Part shown: piece after piece, positions 35,958-44,397 of the stretch
Layout: every line of letters begins with the position of its first letter
Position numbering within the stretch: the first letter of the stretch is position 1
NCBI GenBank assembly: GCA_020629515.1
Contig: JAHDDE010000023.1
Coordinates: 1-55,504 of the forward strand
Source: Saprospiraceae bacterium
GTDB lineage: Bacteria > Bacteroidota > Bacteroidia > Chitinophagales > Saprospiraceae
DNA: 55,504 nucleotides
Reading direction: 5' to 3'
Program-made: the position numbers and the translations under genes
The notes under the pieces: generated by a model
Databases searched by the model: none
What the model was told of the DNA's origin: nothing
Seen by the model: the letters and a program-made list of their open reading frames with translations, nothing else

Positions 35958-36872
35958 TTATGACTCTATTTCTGCAATATATCGATCCATCAGACGTGAA
36001 AATCGATTCGTTTTGGCTGCGGCATAGTACAAGAAATAAGCCATTATTGCACAACTTATACCTAAAATGACATCAAGGACATAGTGGTGTTGAGAATATA
36101 CCGCTGCAAACCAAGTACCTAAAGCCCAAAGCGTAAAAACGATCATCTCCATTTTCTTTTTTCTAAAGAAAGCAAATAAAAAGCATAGAACCGGATAGGC
36201 ACAGTGTAATGAAGGTATAGCACAGAATACGTTGCCACCCTTGGCATATATTCCTTTGAAAATTGGAGAACCTACAATTCTATCAAATTCTGATAATAGA
36301 CCTTCACTACCTGGAATGGTAAAATCTGTACCCTCACCATAGCTCAGATAATACCAAGGAGGAGCGGCAGGATAAACATAATAACCAATAATACCAATGA
36401 AACACGTAAGAAAAAATGCCAAACTAAAATCAACTGCAAGTCGCTTATTAGAAAAAAATAAATGTCCCGTATAAATCATAGGAAGAGGCATCCATAATAT
36501 ATAGGAAAATCCCGCTATTAGGGACAATAGATCATTCGTCCTACTTGCAAACCACACACTTGGGATAACTGTTGTTCCATCATCTTTGATACCGAATAAT
36601 CGTAATTCTAAATTATAAGGTTCTACAATATGAACTGGGTTAACTGTATAGTTGGGTATGGCAGGTATCGTATCATAAAAAATCAGCCATAATAAAAAGC
36701 CGATGAGGACCAATACAGCTCGATAAGAATACTTGTGAATAAGTAGAAGTAATACTACGAAACTTAAGATGATGGTATGATCCTGCCTCCACCCTACGGA
36801 AACAAGTATAATGAAAGCATACGCAACTGAGAATGCCAACGCAACTTTTAACCTCTTAATAATGTCCTCCAT
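35958..36872 (-). CDS. PAP2-superfamily enzyme, probable inositol phosphoceramide synthase (AUR1-like)
   Basis: A 304-residue protein with about six membrane helices. The PAP2 catalytic motifs are AIPSLHCAYPVL and YSQHHYVLDVILG, both of the AUR1/IPT1 type (SLHxxYP and HYxxD). AUR1-like enzymes transfer phospho-inositol from phosphatidylinositol to ceramide. Located between a CDP-alcohol phosphotransferase and MIPS, that activity is the natural reading, and inositol phosphoceramide synthases of this type are known from Bacteroides. A simple lipid phosphatase is the alternative. The C-terminus is a short basic/acidic tail. Confidence 0.82.
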   Translation of the reverse strand: MEDIIKRLKVALAFSVAYAFIILVSVGWRQDHTIILSFVVLLLLIHKYSYRAVLVLIGFLLWLIFYDTIPAIPNYTVNPVHIVEPYNLELRLFGIKDDGTTVIPSVWFASRTNDLLSLIAGFSYILWMPLPMIYTGHLFFSNKRLAVDFSLAFFLTCFIGIIGYYVYPAAPPWYYLSYGEGTDFTIPGSEGLLSEFDRIVGSPIFKGIYAKGGNVFCAIPSLHCAYPVLCFLFAFFRKKKMEMIVFTLWALGTWFAAVYSQHHYVLDVILGISCAIMAYFLYYAAAKTNRFSRLMDRYIAEIES

Positions 36873-36914
36873 AAAACAACAAAGAATATATCAATAATGG
36901 TAAAGTAGAATTAA

Positions 36915-37592
36915 CTATGCTTTGTTCATTTGTTCTTCTGAATGTATGACCCTACGTAGTGCTGTCAAATTGGTACTTATAGCTAAAAACAAGAAACCCA
37001 GAGTAAAATAATTGAGTCCATCAACATATATATCCACATCTACAAACTGCGGATTGAAGTGATAGATTGCCCCAAACAATATGCACCATAGACCAATAAA
37101 AACAATACGTTCTGGCCTCTGCATAAAACCAACAGAACAATCAATCCCCAGAGCTTCTGCTCGTGATCTGGCATAGCTCACCATAATGGATCCAATTAAA
37201 GCTATAAAGCTCAATACTATACCGGTTACATTACCAAAGAAATTAAAATATAATAGGATCCCTAAAAACATTATGAATTCGCTGTATCTATCTATCACTG
37301 AATCAAAAAAAGCACCAAAGGTGGATTTCATATCATAAAGACGTGCCAAGCGACCGTCCATGGTATCCATTAGCCCTGCAAAACCTAAGATAAAGCCAAA
37401 GCCTAATAGATTATCACCATATTCGAATTCACTAAAATCGAAATAATTTAACAGATGTGCAGCTGCTAACAAGTTGAGCAAAAGTCCTATCACTGTAATA
37501 TGGTTAGGCTTGATCCCCAATGTTTTAATCACATGCACTAAGGGATCAAATATAAAGTACAAAATCTTCTGGCCTGCGGCTTTGTAATCCAT
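36915..37592 (-). CDS. CDP-alcohol phosphatidyltransferase, probable phosphatidylinositol-phosphate synthase
   Basis: A 225-residue membrane enzyme with the full family signature between about residues 77 and 103: D-x2-D-G-x2-A-R-x8-G-x3-D-x3-D (DTMDGRLAR ... GAFFDSVID). It joins CDP-diacylglycerol to an alcohol and releases CMP. In view of the MIPS and PgpA-like genes the alcohol is probably inositol 3-phosphate, giving phosphatidylinositol phosphate. It is the first gene of the leftward cluster, 42 bp before the PAP2 gene. Phosphatidylglycerol-phosphate or phosphatidylserine synthesis would be the alternative. Confidence 0.88.
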   Translation of the reverse strand: MDYKAAGQKILYFIFDPLVHVIKTLGIKPNHITVIGLLLNLLAAAHLLNYFDFSEFEYGDNLLGFGFILGFAGLMDTMDGRLARLYDMKSTFGAFFDSVIDRYSEFIMFLGILLYFNFFGNVTGIVLSFIALIGSIMVSYARSRAEALGIDCSVGFMQRPERIVFIGLWCILFGAIYHFNPQFVDVDIYVDGLNYFTLGFLFLAISTNLTALRRVIHSEEQMNKA

Positions 37593-37761
37593 AGGGATGC
37601 AAGATATGAATTAAGGCTTTTACCTTCATTAATTTTGATGATTCTGTTCCAAAATTTTACTTTTTCTATCCAATTTCTCTCTCTATTATTAAAAAATGGG
37701 CTGTTAAAAGAAATAATTAGTAATTAGATATCTTTAACCAAATGAATTAAAATATTAATTT

Positions 37762-39024
37762 ATGGAGACTTATGCCACAGCCTTATCCTACGCCATCCCA
37801 GGTTTCGTTCTTCTCATTATAATCGAATATATCGTGAGCCGATGGAAAGGTCAAGAAGTCAATAACTCTATGGACACTATAGCGAGCCTTAGTTCTGGCA
37901 TGACTAATACACTCAAAGATCTCATTGGTCTTGCTATAGTAATTGTAAGTTACGGATGGATGGTCGAACACCTAGCAATTACTACCATAACTTCTACAGT
38001 CTGGCTTTATATAACAGCTTTTATATTAATTGACTTCGCCTCTTACTGGTCACATCGATGGAATCACGAATTGAATATTATGTGGAATAGACATATTGTC
38101 CATCATAGTAGTGAAGAGTTTAATCTCAGCTGTGCCTTGCGCCAAAGTATATCTGGTATTGTGGGTGTCTATTTCTTTTTATCTATTCCTATGGCTTTAT
38201 TGGGCATACCAACTCACGTGATAGCCATCATTGGACCATTACACTTATTCGCACAATTTTGGTATCATACACGACTGATTGATCGGATGGGATTTTTGGA
38301 AAATATCATCGTGACCCCATCTCACCACAGAGTACATCATGCTATTAATCCTGAGTATATTGATAAAAACTATGCGGCAATTTTCATTGTATGGGACAAG
38401 CTATTTGGAACATTTCAAGAAGAACAAAAAAATGTCCCTCCAGTCTATGGAGTTAAAAAAGCCGTGCAAACGTGGAATCCATTTTTAATCAACTATCAAC
38501 ATCTATGGCAATTGATCAAGGATGCATGGCATGCCCAAAACATGTGGGACAAAGTGCGCATATGGTTTATGCCTACTGGCTGGAGACCATCAGACGTTGC
38601 TAAGAGTTTTCCCATAGCAGTAATTGATAATGTCTATGAACAAAAAAAATATGCACCACCTGCCAGTCCTAACTTAAAGGCATGGTCTTGGTTTCAGTTA
38701 ATTTTTAATAATGCGCTGATATATTACGCACTTATTCATATAGCATCATTTTCATACTTCAACTTATTGATGTATGCATTATTTATTGGCTTATCAATTT
38801 TTGCTTATACCAGCTTAATGGATAGACATCCAATAGCTGTAGCCACAGAAATTGCCAAAGCAGCTTTGGGTATATCTTTAATCTATAGACTCGAGGGTTG
38901 GTTTGATATAGATGACTATATAAGTGGAGCCACAATAATTATGATTGTCTATATATTGATATCTCTTATAGCGAGTTACTATTTTACATATATAGAGCGT
39001 AGGAAAGAATCTATTTCTATTTAA
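37762..39024 (+). CDS. Sterol desaturase / fatty acid hydroxylase family membrane enzyme
   Basis: A 420-residue membrane di-iron oxygenase. Histidine boxes are HRWNH (98-102), HIVHH (111-115) and HHRVHH (188-193), with further histidines at 161 and 169. The N-terminal half has the family helices; the C-terminal 130 residues form four more helices, making the protein longer than a bare hydroxylase and similar to alkylglycerol-monooxygenase-like members. It probably hydroxylates a lipid chain using oxygen. It diverges from the inositol-lipid cluster (169-bp gap), which makes a sphingoid or lipid acyl chain a reasonable substrate; that is inference. Confidence 0.87.
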   Translation: METYATALSYAIPGFVLLIIIEYIVSRWKGQEVNNSMDTIASLSSGMTNTLKDLIGLAIVIVSYGWMVEHLAITTITSTVWLYITAFILIDFASYWSHRWNHELNIMWNRHIVHHSSEEFNLSCALRQSISGIVGVYFFLSIPMALLGIPTHVIAIIGPLHLFAQFWYHTRLIDRMGFLENIIVTPSHHRVHHAINPEYIDKNYAAIFIVWDKLFGTFQEEQKNVPPVYGVKKAVQTWNPFLINYQHLWQLIKDAWHAQNMWDKVRIWFMPTGWRPSDVAKSFPIAVIDNVYEQKKYAPPASPNLKAWSWFQLIFNNALIYYALIHIASFSYFNLLMYALFIGLSIFAYTSLMDRHPIAVATEIAKAALGISLIYRLEGWFDIDDYISGATIIMIVYILISLIASYYFTYIERRKESISI

Positions 39025-40133
39025 GCTGTAGGCTTTTGCCAGATAGTTGCTTTTTGTTCTGGAGTATTGACATTTTTCATAAATGAATCGTCCTCAACTT
39101 CTATAATCTGAATGTCTGAATTGATCAATACTTTGCGAGGACAGCTATACCCCATACTTAAAAAGCTCAGTAATCTTGGATAGGCCTTTGGTTCCCAAAG
39201 AGTAATCAATGGCTCTGGAAAGTTGGTCTCTGGATTGTAGTAACAAGTAGCCATCTTCGCACTATTCCTATTCTTGATCAGAACTGAAAGGTGTTCTTCT
39301 CTTAAAAGGGGTTGATCACAAGCCACCACAAGCCATGCTGCATTGGGATTGTACTTAAAAGCACTTAGTATTGCGCCATAAGGTCCTAACCCAAGAAATG
39401 AATCTGCAATAATTGGTATGCCATGATCAGATTCTATTTTATCCGCTTTAGAGATAAAAGTTTGAGAAGTTATCGATCTTAATTGCTCCGACATGAATAT
39501 TTCTTGTGGCATCCCATGATATTTTATCTGAGACTTATCCTCTCCCATTCTTATGCTTTTTCCGCCTGCCAATACTAAACCATTGATAGGAGGAATAGAT
39601 ATTTTGGATCTGATAAATGAAGAAATATCATTAATGGAGCCTATTTGAAAAATGGGTACTTCTTTTCCTTCCAACTTTTTCAAAATAAAATCAAATGGTG
39701 CATCAATACCATCATCCAGTACAATAGCTATTATATTAGTCAGCCTATCTAACTTTCTCTTTAAGGAATCTCTTTTGCTCAGGCAAATGATAGGAATTTG
39801 GTTTGTTGCATCAAAATGATTAGCATTTACAAAAGCTAAATCATTCTGCTGACATAGGAGTTTCTGATCAAAAGCATTTAACTTTTCATCAAATCGATAT
39901 TCGTGATGAGAGATCATATCCACAAGTTGGGCGCTTGGTGCCTGTTCGCTTCCCTCTCCATGGTCAGCATCAAGGTATACTGATTTTACCTCATCTCCGA
40001 GTGTTGACTTTATACTATTAACAATGTTTTCAATTAATCCACACGGGGCACCCAAAAGCCCAATCTCTTGCTTGGCATATAGACCAGATATCGGCCTAAT
40101 TAGCTTAGCGTGCTTTTGATGTTTATTTGTCAT
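39021..40133 (-). CDS. MobA-like molybdenum cofactor nucleotidyltransferase with extra N-terminal domain
   Basis: A protein of 370 residues from the ATG at 40131-40133; a GTG five codons upstream is less likely. The C-terminal half (from about residue 185) is a nucleotidyltransferase of MobA type: INGLVLAGGKSIRMGEDKSQI, ADSFLGLGPYGAILSAF and WLVVACDQPLL. The N-terminal half (IGLLGAPCGLIENIVNSIK, VYLDADHGEG) looks like a MobB-related domain without an obvious complete P-loop. It attaches a nucleotide to molybdopterin. It overlaps moaC by 11 bp and, at the other end, overlaps the convergent hydroxylase gene by 4 bp. Confidence 0.85.
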   Translation of the reverse strand: MTNKHQKHAKLIRPISGLYAKQEIGLLGAPCGLIENIVNSIKSTLGDEVKSVYLDADHGEGSEQAPSAQLVDMISHHEYRFDEKLNAFDQKLLCQQNDLAFVNANHFDATNQIPIICLSKRDSLKRKLDRLTNIIAIVLDDGIDAPFDFILKKLEGKEVPIFQIGSINDISSFIRSKISIPPINGLVLAGGKSIRMGEDKSQIKYHGMPQEIFMSEQLRSITSQTFISKADKIESDHGIPIIADSFLGLGPYGAILSAFKYNPNAAWLVVACDQPLLREEHLSVLIKNRNSAKMATCYYNPETNFPEPLITLWEPKAYPRLLSFLSMGYSCPRKVLINSDIQIIEVEDDSFMKNVNTPEQKATIWQKPTA

Positions 40134-40611
40134 AATCGCTTTTGCCACCAGTTTTTTTGATTAACTCCGTTGACTTAATCACGATATCATGCGAGAACCC
40201 TTTACACATATCATAGATCGTCAATGCGGCAACCGATGCACCTGTCAATGCCTCCATCTCTACTCCTGTTTTGCCTTCTACTTTAGCGGTTGCCACTATA
40301 ACTACTTCGTTATGCTCGTTTAGTCTTATATCTACAGCACTCTTGGTTAATGCCAAAGGATGACAGAGTGGTATAAGTTCACTTGTTTTTTTTATGGCCA
40401 TAATTCCTGCTACGATCGCTGTCTGAAATACTGGCCCTTTTTTAGTATGTATTTCGTCATCAGATAGTTGTTGTATCACCTCATCAGGCAAAACAACTAT
40501 TGATTGAGCGATGGCTGTTCTACTTGTCACTTTCTTATCGGAGACATCCACCATAGTTGGATTACCCTCTTTGTCCAAATGCGAAAACTTTTTGTCTATG
40601 TTTTCTCTCAT
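40123..40611 (-). CDS. moaC: Cyclic pyranopterin monophosphate synthase
   Basis: A protein of 162 residues from the ATG at 40609-40611 (MRENIDKKFSHLD); a GTG three codons upstream would overlap the MOSC gene. Conserved elements are VDVSDKKVTSRTAIAQ, KGPVFQTAIVAGIMA, LIPLCHPLALTKSAVDI and KTGVEMEALTGASVAALTIY. MoaC completes the first step of molybdopterin synthesis together with the radical-SAM enzyme MoaA, which is not in this window. The neighbours MOSC and MobA-like belong to the same pathway. Confidence 0.96.
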   Translation of the reverse strand: MRENIDKKFSHLDKEGNPTMVDVSDKKVTSRTAIAQSIVVLPDEVIQQLSDDEIHTKKGPVFQTAIVAGIMAIKKTSELIPLCHPLALTKSAVDIRLNEHNEVVIVATAKVEGKTGVEMEALTGASVAALTIYDMCKGFSHDIVIKSTELIKKTGGKSDYDK

Positions 40612-40612
40612 T

Positions 40613-41095
40613 TTATTCACTTTTCAAAGTTACAGTCGCCCCCAATTCTATTTTACCTCCTTTAATCACTGTGGCTGTCATACCGCCATGACCCCTCATC
40701 GCATTGTATCCACCCGGACCTAAATTTTGCTCCATGCGAGAGCAGGGCACACAGTTGCCAGTAGATCTTAGTATGACATCTTCTCCGATCATGAACTCCT
40801 TTTCGGAAAGTGCCAATAAATTCAATCCGCTAACTACTATATTTCTTCTTAGGTCCGATGGTTTTACCTCTTTATTCATCAAGGCTGATATCATATCAAT
40901 ATGTTCTTTTTGTATTAACGTGACCATTCTCTTACCACCTTTTTTAGAATTATGATCTCCTGCTAATCCTTCTTCCATTGATACTTTGACAGACTTCACT
41001 TCTTGTAACGCTGCTTTCCTCTTAGGCCTTACTCCTATCCATTCCACAGCTCCTATCTGAGGCATTATTTTTTTTAATTCATTGATGGTTTTCAT
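40613..41095 (-). CDS. MOSC domain protein
   Basis: A protein of 160 residues from the ATG at 41093-41095; an upstream TTG is possible but would overlap the preceding stop. MOSC features are AVEWIGVRPKRKAALQEV, EGLAGDHNSKKGGKRMVTLI, DLRRNIVVSGLNLLAL and TGNCVPCSRMEQNLGPGGYN, with the conserved cysteine in the last. MOSC proteins bind molybdenum cofactor or pyridoxal-derived ligands, and some process the cofactor sulfur. The moaC gene starts 2 bp after its stop, so it belongs to the cofactor operon. Confidence 0.9.
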   Translation of the reverse strand: MKTINELKKIMPQIGAVEWIGVRPKRKAALQEVKSVKVSMEEGLAGDHNSKKGGKRMVTLIQKEHIDMISALMNKEVKPSDLRRNIVVSGLNLLALSEKEFMIGEDVILRSTGNCVPCSRMEQNLGPGGYNAMRGHGGMTATVIKGGKIELGATVTLKSE

Positions 41096-41102
41096 GCTTC
41101 TA

Positions 41103-41975
41103 TTAATGTTTAACAAGCTTATTCATCATTTGACTCAACCTTTGCATATAGATGCTCTTTCGATCAGACGAGTACCCAATAAAGTGATCCAGATATGCAC
41201 CGTTCTCATCAAAAAGTATGAAATATGGATATCCACTCATTTCTGAATATTTGTAAAATTCATTCAGTTCATCTTTATAAATACTACTCTTATCATCTAT
41301 AAATCTGAAATTGAAGATTTCATCATTGTTTAACTGAAATTTCTGTCTATTTGAGACATATAAATAAATATGATTTATGTCGGGATATAAACTATCGACA
41401 TAACCTTCTAATTCATTTATTGATTCTAAGCAAGGTATACAAGTCTCATTCCAAGTCTCCATAAGAATTCTTTGCCCCTTTTTGAGTTTAGGCCGCTCTC
41501 CATTGGAATCAATCAACAACTCCATTTGCAACTGGAGATTTTCCTTTAATGGACCGCTTTCTAATATTTCAGAAAACCTTTTTTGCACACTGATACTATC
41601 TTTCCAATCTTGGTAGTAGGTATTAGAATAAAAATAACCGAAAAATACAGCTAACCCAAGAAGAACTAATTTAGATGTTTGTTTACTCCCGAAAATCATA
41701 AAAATCAGCCAAGCGAAATTCCACAATATGGGATTTAGGATATAGTTTTGCTCTTTTATTATAAAAAATGATAGCAATACATATAATGCTGGAAAGGAAG
41801 AGATAATAATTTTAGATTTTCTATCCTCTAAATGAGAATTAGTGCTTTGAAGGAAAAATATGATTAATGAGCTAAATAGAAATGACAAAAAAGTATTAAA
41901 GTCACTTGAATAATCAGCAGATAACATTAAGACACCCCAAATAAGACTTATAAGTATTGACAGAAAATAGATCAT
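41103..41975 (-). CDS. Membrane-anchored thioredoxin-like protein
   Basis: A 290-residue protein with about five N-terminal helices (residues 1-115) and a thioredoxin-like domain from about 135 onward. The active site is WNETCIPCLESI with C179 and C182, and the cis-proline element is SGYPYFILFDENG. The orientation suggests that the redox domain faces the periplasm, as in thiol-disulfide (TlpA/ResA-type) systems. It is 7 bp upstream of the MOSC gene and so may be co-transcribed with molybdenum-cofactor genes, with no clear functional link. Confidence 0.78.
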   Translation of the reverse strand: MIYFLSILISLIWGVLMLSADYSSDFNTFLSFLFSSLIIFFLQSTNSHLEDRKSKIIISSFPALYVLLSFFIIKEQNYILNPILWNFAWLIFMIFGSKQTSKLVLLGLAVFFGYFYSNTYYQDWKDSISVQKRFSEILESGPLKENLQLQMELLIDSNGERPKLKKGQRILMETWNETCIPCLESINELEGYVDSLYPDINHIYLYVSNRQKFQLNNDEIFNFRFIDDKSSIYKDELNEFYKYSEMSGYPYFILFDENGAYLDHFIGYSSDRKSIYMQRLSQMMNKLVKH

Positions 41976-42033
41976 TTTGTGATTTTTTTACATTTAAAAA
42001 AAACATAATTATGGATTTACAACAATTTTAGTC

Positions 42034-42303
42034 TTGATCCAAATTATCTTCATCTACTCATGCATAGACGATTCTGCAGACTATCTAAGTCGAGCTAATT
42101 TTATTAATGAAAATATTGAAAATCTAAATTCAGCTTATATCGAATTAATCCAGGATGATAAGAAAATCATTTGGTTAGATAAAATTGCTTCAATTTTGAA
42201 TAATACAACTGATATAGAACATATAAATCTGTTAAAAAAACTAAGTTCTATTCTTATTAAAGAAGATTTCGGTCCAGAATTAATGAAAAAAGGGGATGGA
42301 TGA
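42034..42303 (+). CDS. Small lipoprotein-like gene, start uncertain, possibly decaying
   Basis: From the TTG at 42034 there are 89 codons. The open frame extends back to 41998 and, read from there, gives a good lipoprotein signal (KKHNYGFTTILVL, then IFIYSC). There is no ATG, GTG or other TTG in that extension; the ATG at 42011 is out of frame and meets a stop after six codons. The mature part is helical and asparagine/isoleucine-rich, without a known domain. The stop lies inside a terminator stem. Either the start codon has been lost or a rare codon is used. The family is not recognised. Confidence 0.4.
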   Translation: MIQIIFIYSCIDDSADYLSRANFINENIENLNSAYIELIQDDKKIIWLDKIASILNNTTDIEHINLLKKLSSILIKEDFGPELMKKGDG

Positions 42304-42323
42304 AAAAATCACCCATCCCCTTT
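42289..42323 (-). terminator. Terminator for the YceI lipoprotein gene (leftward), perhaps bidirectional
   Basis: An 11-pair stem AAAGGGGATGG / CCATCCCCTTT, followed leftward by TTTTTTC and rightward only by TTTATATATA. It contains the stop codon of the small rightward ORF. Confidence 0.75.
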
Positions 42324-42349
42324 ATATATAATTTCGAGATGATAACAAT

Positions 42350-43027
42350 CTACATTACTGCCCGTCCTGCAGTAAGATTAATTGATAACCCTATCTCATC
42401 ATTAATGAATTTATCTCCTAAATCTTCAAATACTGACTTAGAGTTATAATTGATACCCCACTGTGTTCTATCTATAGTGAATTGTGGTGTGGTGACAGTC
42501 ACTTGTCCATCATTGACATTGATCATTGCTTTGAATCCAATCGCTTTAGTAATTCCTTTAAGTGTCAAATTACCGTACACGGAACTATTGGCAGTTTCAT
42601 CACCAGACAATGTCACTACTTTACTAATTTCGAAAGTCCCCGTTGGATGCTCTGCTACATTAAAAAAGTGATCTTCTTTACCTTCAGAGGTCCCCTTTAA
42701 ATGAGCCTCCAGTCCTGCTTTCATATCTCCATCCATATCAGTATTGGTAATGGAATTCATATCTAATACGAATGAGCCTCCAGCCACTTTATTATTATCA
42801 ATGGTTAGAGAACCTTGCGCTAATTTTATAGTCCCTTCGTGTGTGCCTGTGGGCTTTGTCCCTACCCAATTAACAGTACTGGCATCTGTATCTACTGCTA
42901 TAATATTACCTGTGGCGGCTTTCACCTCTACTGCTTCGGTTACCTCTGCCTTTTCTCCTTCAGTTTGTTTACATGATTGACTCAAGAATAATCCTGCAAA
43001 TAAGAATAATCCTAATAAATTTTTCAT
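42350..43027 (-). CDS. YceI-family lipoprotein
   Basis: A lipoprotein of 225 residues from the ATG at 43025-43027, chosen because it gives the signal MKNLLGLFLFAGLFLSQSC (lipobox SQSC). An upstream start would add 16 charged residues. The YceI domain (about residues 40-225) shows DASTVNWVGTKPTGTHEG, GSFVLDMNSITNTDM and FTIDRTQWGINYNS. YceI proteins bind isoprenoid-type lipids in a lipocalin-like barrel in the periplasm. It stands alone and is closed by a strong terminator. Confidence 0.92.
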   Translation of the reverse strand: MKNLLGLFLFAGLFLSQSCKQTEGEKAEVTEAVEVKAATGNIIAVDTDASTVNWVGTKPTGTHEGTIKLAQGSLTIDNNKVAGGSFVLDMNSITNTDMDGDMKAGLEAHLKGTSEGKEDHFFNVAEHPTGTFEISKVVTLSGDETANSSVYGNLTLKGITKAIGFKAMINVNDGQVTVTTPQFTIDRTQWGINYNSKSVFEDLGDKFINDEIGLSINLTAGRAVM

Positions 43028-43094
43028 AATCTCTGTTTTGAACTTTTTTTCCAATATAAAGACCTTATAACGCAAAATGTTTAGGACTAATATG

Positions 43095-44312
43095 TCAATC
43101 GGTTTTTCTTAATGTTATCATCGTGATTTCTGGCCACATACCCACTCTTCCAGGAAAAGCCAACATACCAAATCCTCTGTTGATATACAGTCTTTGATGA
43201 TCGACTTTGTGTAGTCCTATCCATCTCTTATACCTATACCTAACTGGACTCCACCTTAACCACTTATAGTCCCATCCAAACTGCATACCATGAGTGTGTC
43301 CACTTAATGTTAAATCCACTTGACGTGGAAATTTCAATACCTTTTCGTCCCAATGAGAGGGATCATGTGACATTAAAATATTGAATTCATCCATACCAAC
43401 ATTACGATATGCTTTATCTAAATCACCCTTTTTAGGAAAAAATCGTCCTGTTCCCCAATTTTCTACCCCGACAAGTCTGATACTTTCATTTTCTTTTTTG
43501 ATCAATCTATTATCATTGAGGATAAGGTCAAAACCCATATATTGAAACTTGCCTAAAAAATCATCCCAATACGCCTTGCGTTGATGCGGATCTCTTGGCC
43601 TGCCAACATAATCATGATTGCCCAATACAGCATACTTGCCCAAGGGTGCCGTAAGTTGAGCAAAAGTGTCCATATACGGATCAATCTCATCCTTATACTG
43701 ATTGACCAGATCACCAGTAAATAATATTAAGTCAGGTTTTTCATCTTGGATCATTTTGATTCCTTGAGCTACTTTCTCTACACTATCCCAAGTTCCCGAA
43801 TGAATATCCGAAATATGCGCTATCCTCAAACCATCGAATGCCAGAGGTAAATGAGGAAAAGGAATGCTAATTGGAACAACTTGAAAATTGTACTTTCCCC
43901 GAGTCATACCATAAATCATAGAAAGAAAAATAAATACAATAACCCCAACACAAAATGTCACCCAAAACTCCCAAGCTGAATTGCTCCATATATCAAAACT
44001 ATTTCCTCCATAAATGATAATTGAGCCTAAGCTATATAACATCACATAAATGAGCTTGCAACTGAATAAGGCGAAGGCAAATCCAATTAAATAATTATTC
44101 ATACGTGTTCGTGGATAACTCAATCGCCCATTGCTAAAAATTAAGATGGATAAGGCTAAATATCCTAAGATAGCAATAACCGCATATATGACCTGAGGCC
44201 CTAAATAATAGAAACCGATATCAAAACTCCTATTGAATGATCTAATTATGGTGTAATCCAATAGACTAAACAACCCCACAATAATTAATAAAGGAAGAAC
44301 ACGTAGAATCAT
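43095..44312 (-). CDS. Membrane metallophosphoesterase (YkuE/YaeI-like)
   Basis: A protein of 405 residues from the ATG at 44310-44312; a TTG 15 codons upstream is less likely. About four N-terminal helices (to ~135) precede a calcineurin-like phosphoesterase domain with LRIAHISDIHSG, LFTGDLVNQY, VLGNHDYVGR, LMSHDPSH and LSGHTHGMQFG, the complete metal-binding set. The relatives hydrolyse UDP-lipid intermediates or phosphoesters. The domain probably lies at the membrane surface. It diverges from the DUF2461 gene. Confidence 0.9.
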   Translation of the reverse strand: MILRVLPLLIIVGLFSLLDYTIIRSFNRSFDIGFYYLGPQVIYAVIAILGYLALSILIFSNGRLSYPRTRMNNYLIGFAFALFSCKLIYVMLYSLGSIIIYGGNSFDIWSNSAWEFWVTFCVGVIVFIFLSMIYGMTRGKYNFQVVPISIPFPHLPLAFDGLRIAHISDIHSGTWDSVEKVAQGIKMIQDEKPDLILFTGDLVNQYKDEIDPYMDTFAQLTAPLGKYAVLGNHDYVGRPRDPHQRKAYWDDFLGKFQYMGFDLILNDNRLIKKENESIRLVGVENWGTGRFFPKKGDLDKAYRNVGMDEFNILMSHDPSHWDEKVLKFPRQVDLTLSGHTHGMQFGWDYKWLRWSPVRYRYKRWIGLHKVDHQRLYINRGFGMLAFPGRVGMWPEITMITLRKTD

Positions 44313-44397
44313 GATAGACAAACTAATTTTATAATAAAAGAGTTTTTTATCTACCAAACTTTTGATTAGAGTAGATTTGTCTCATCAATAAAATTAT

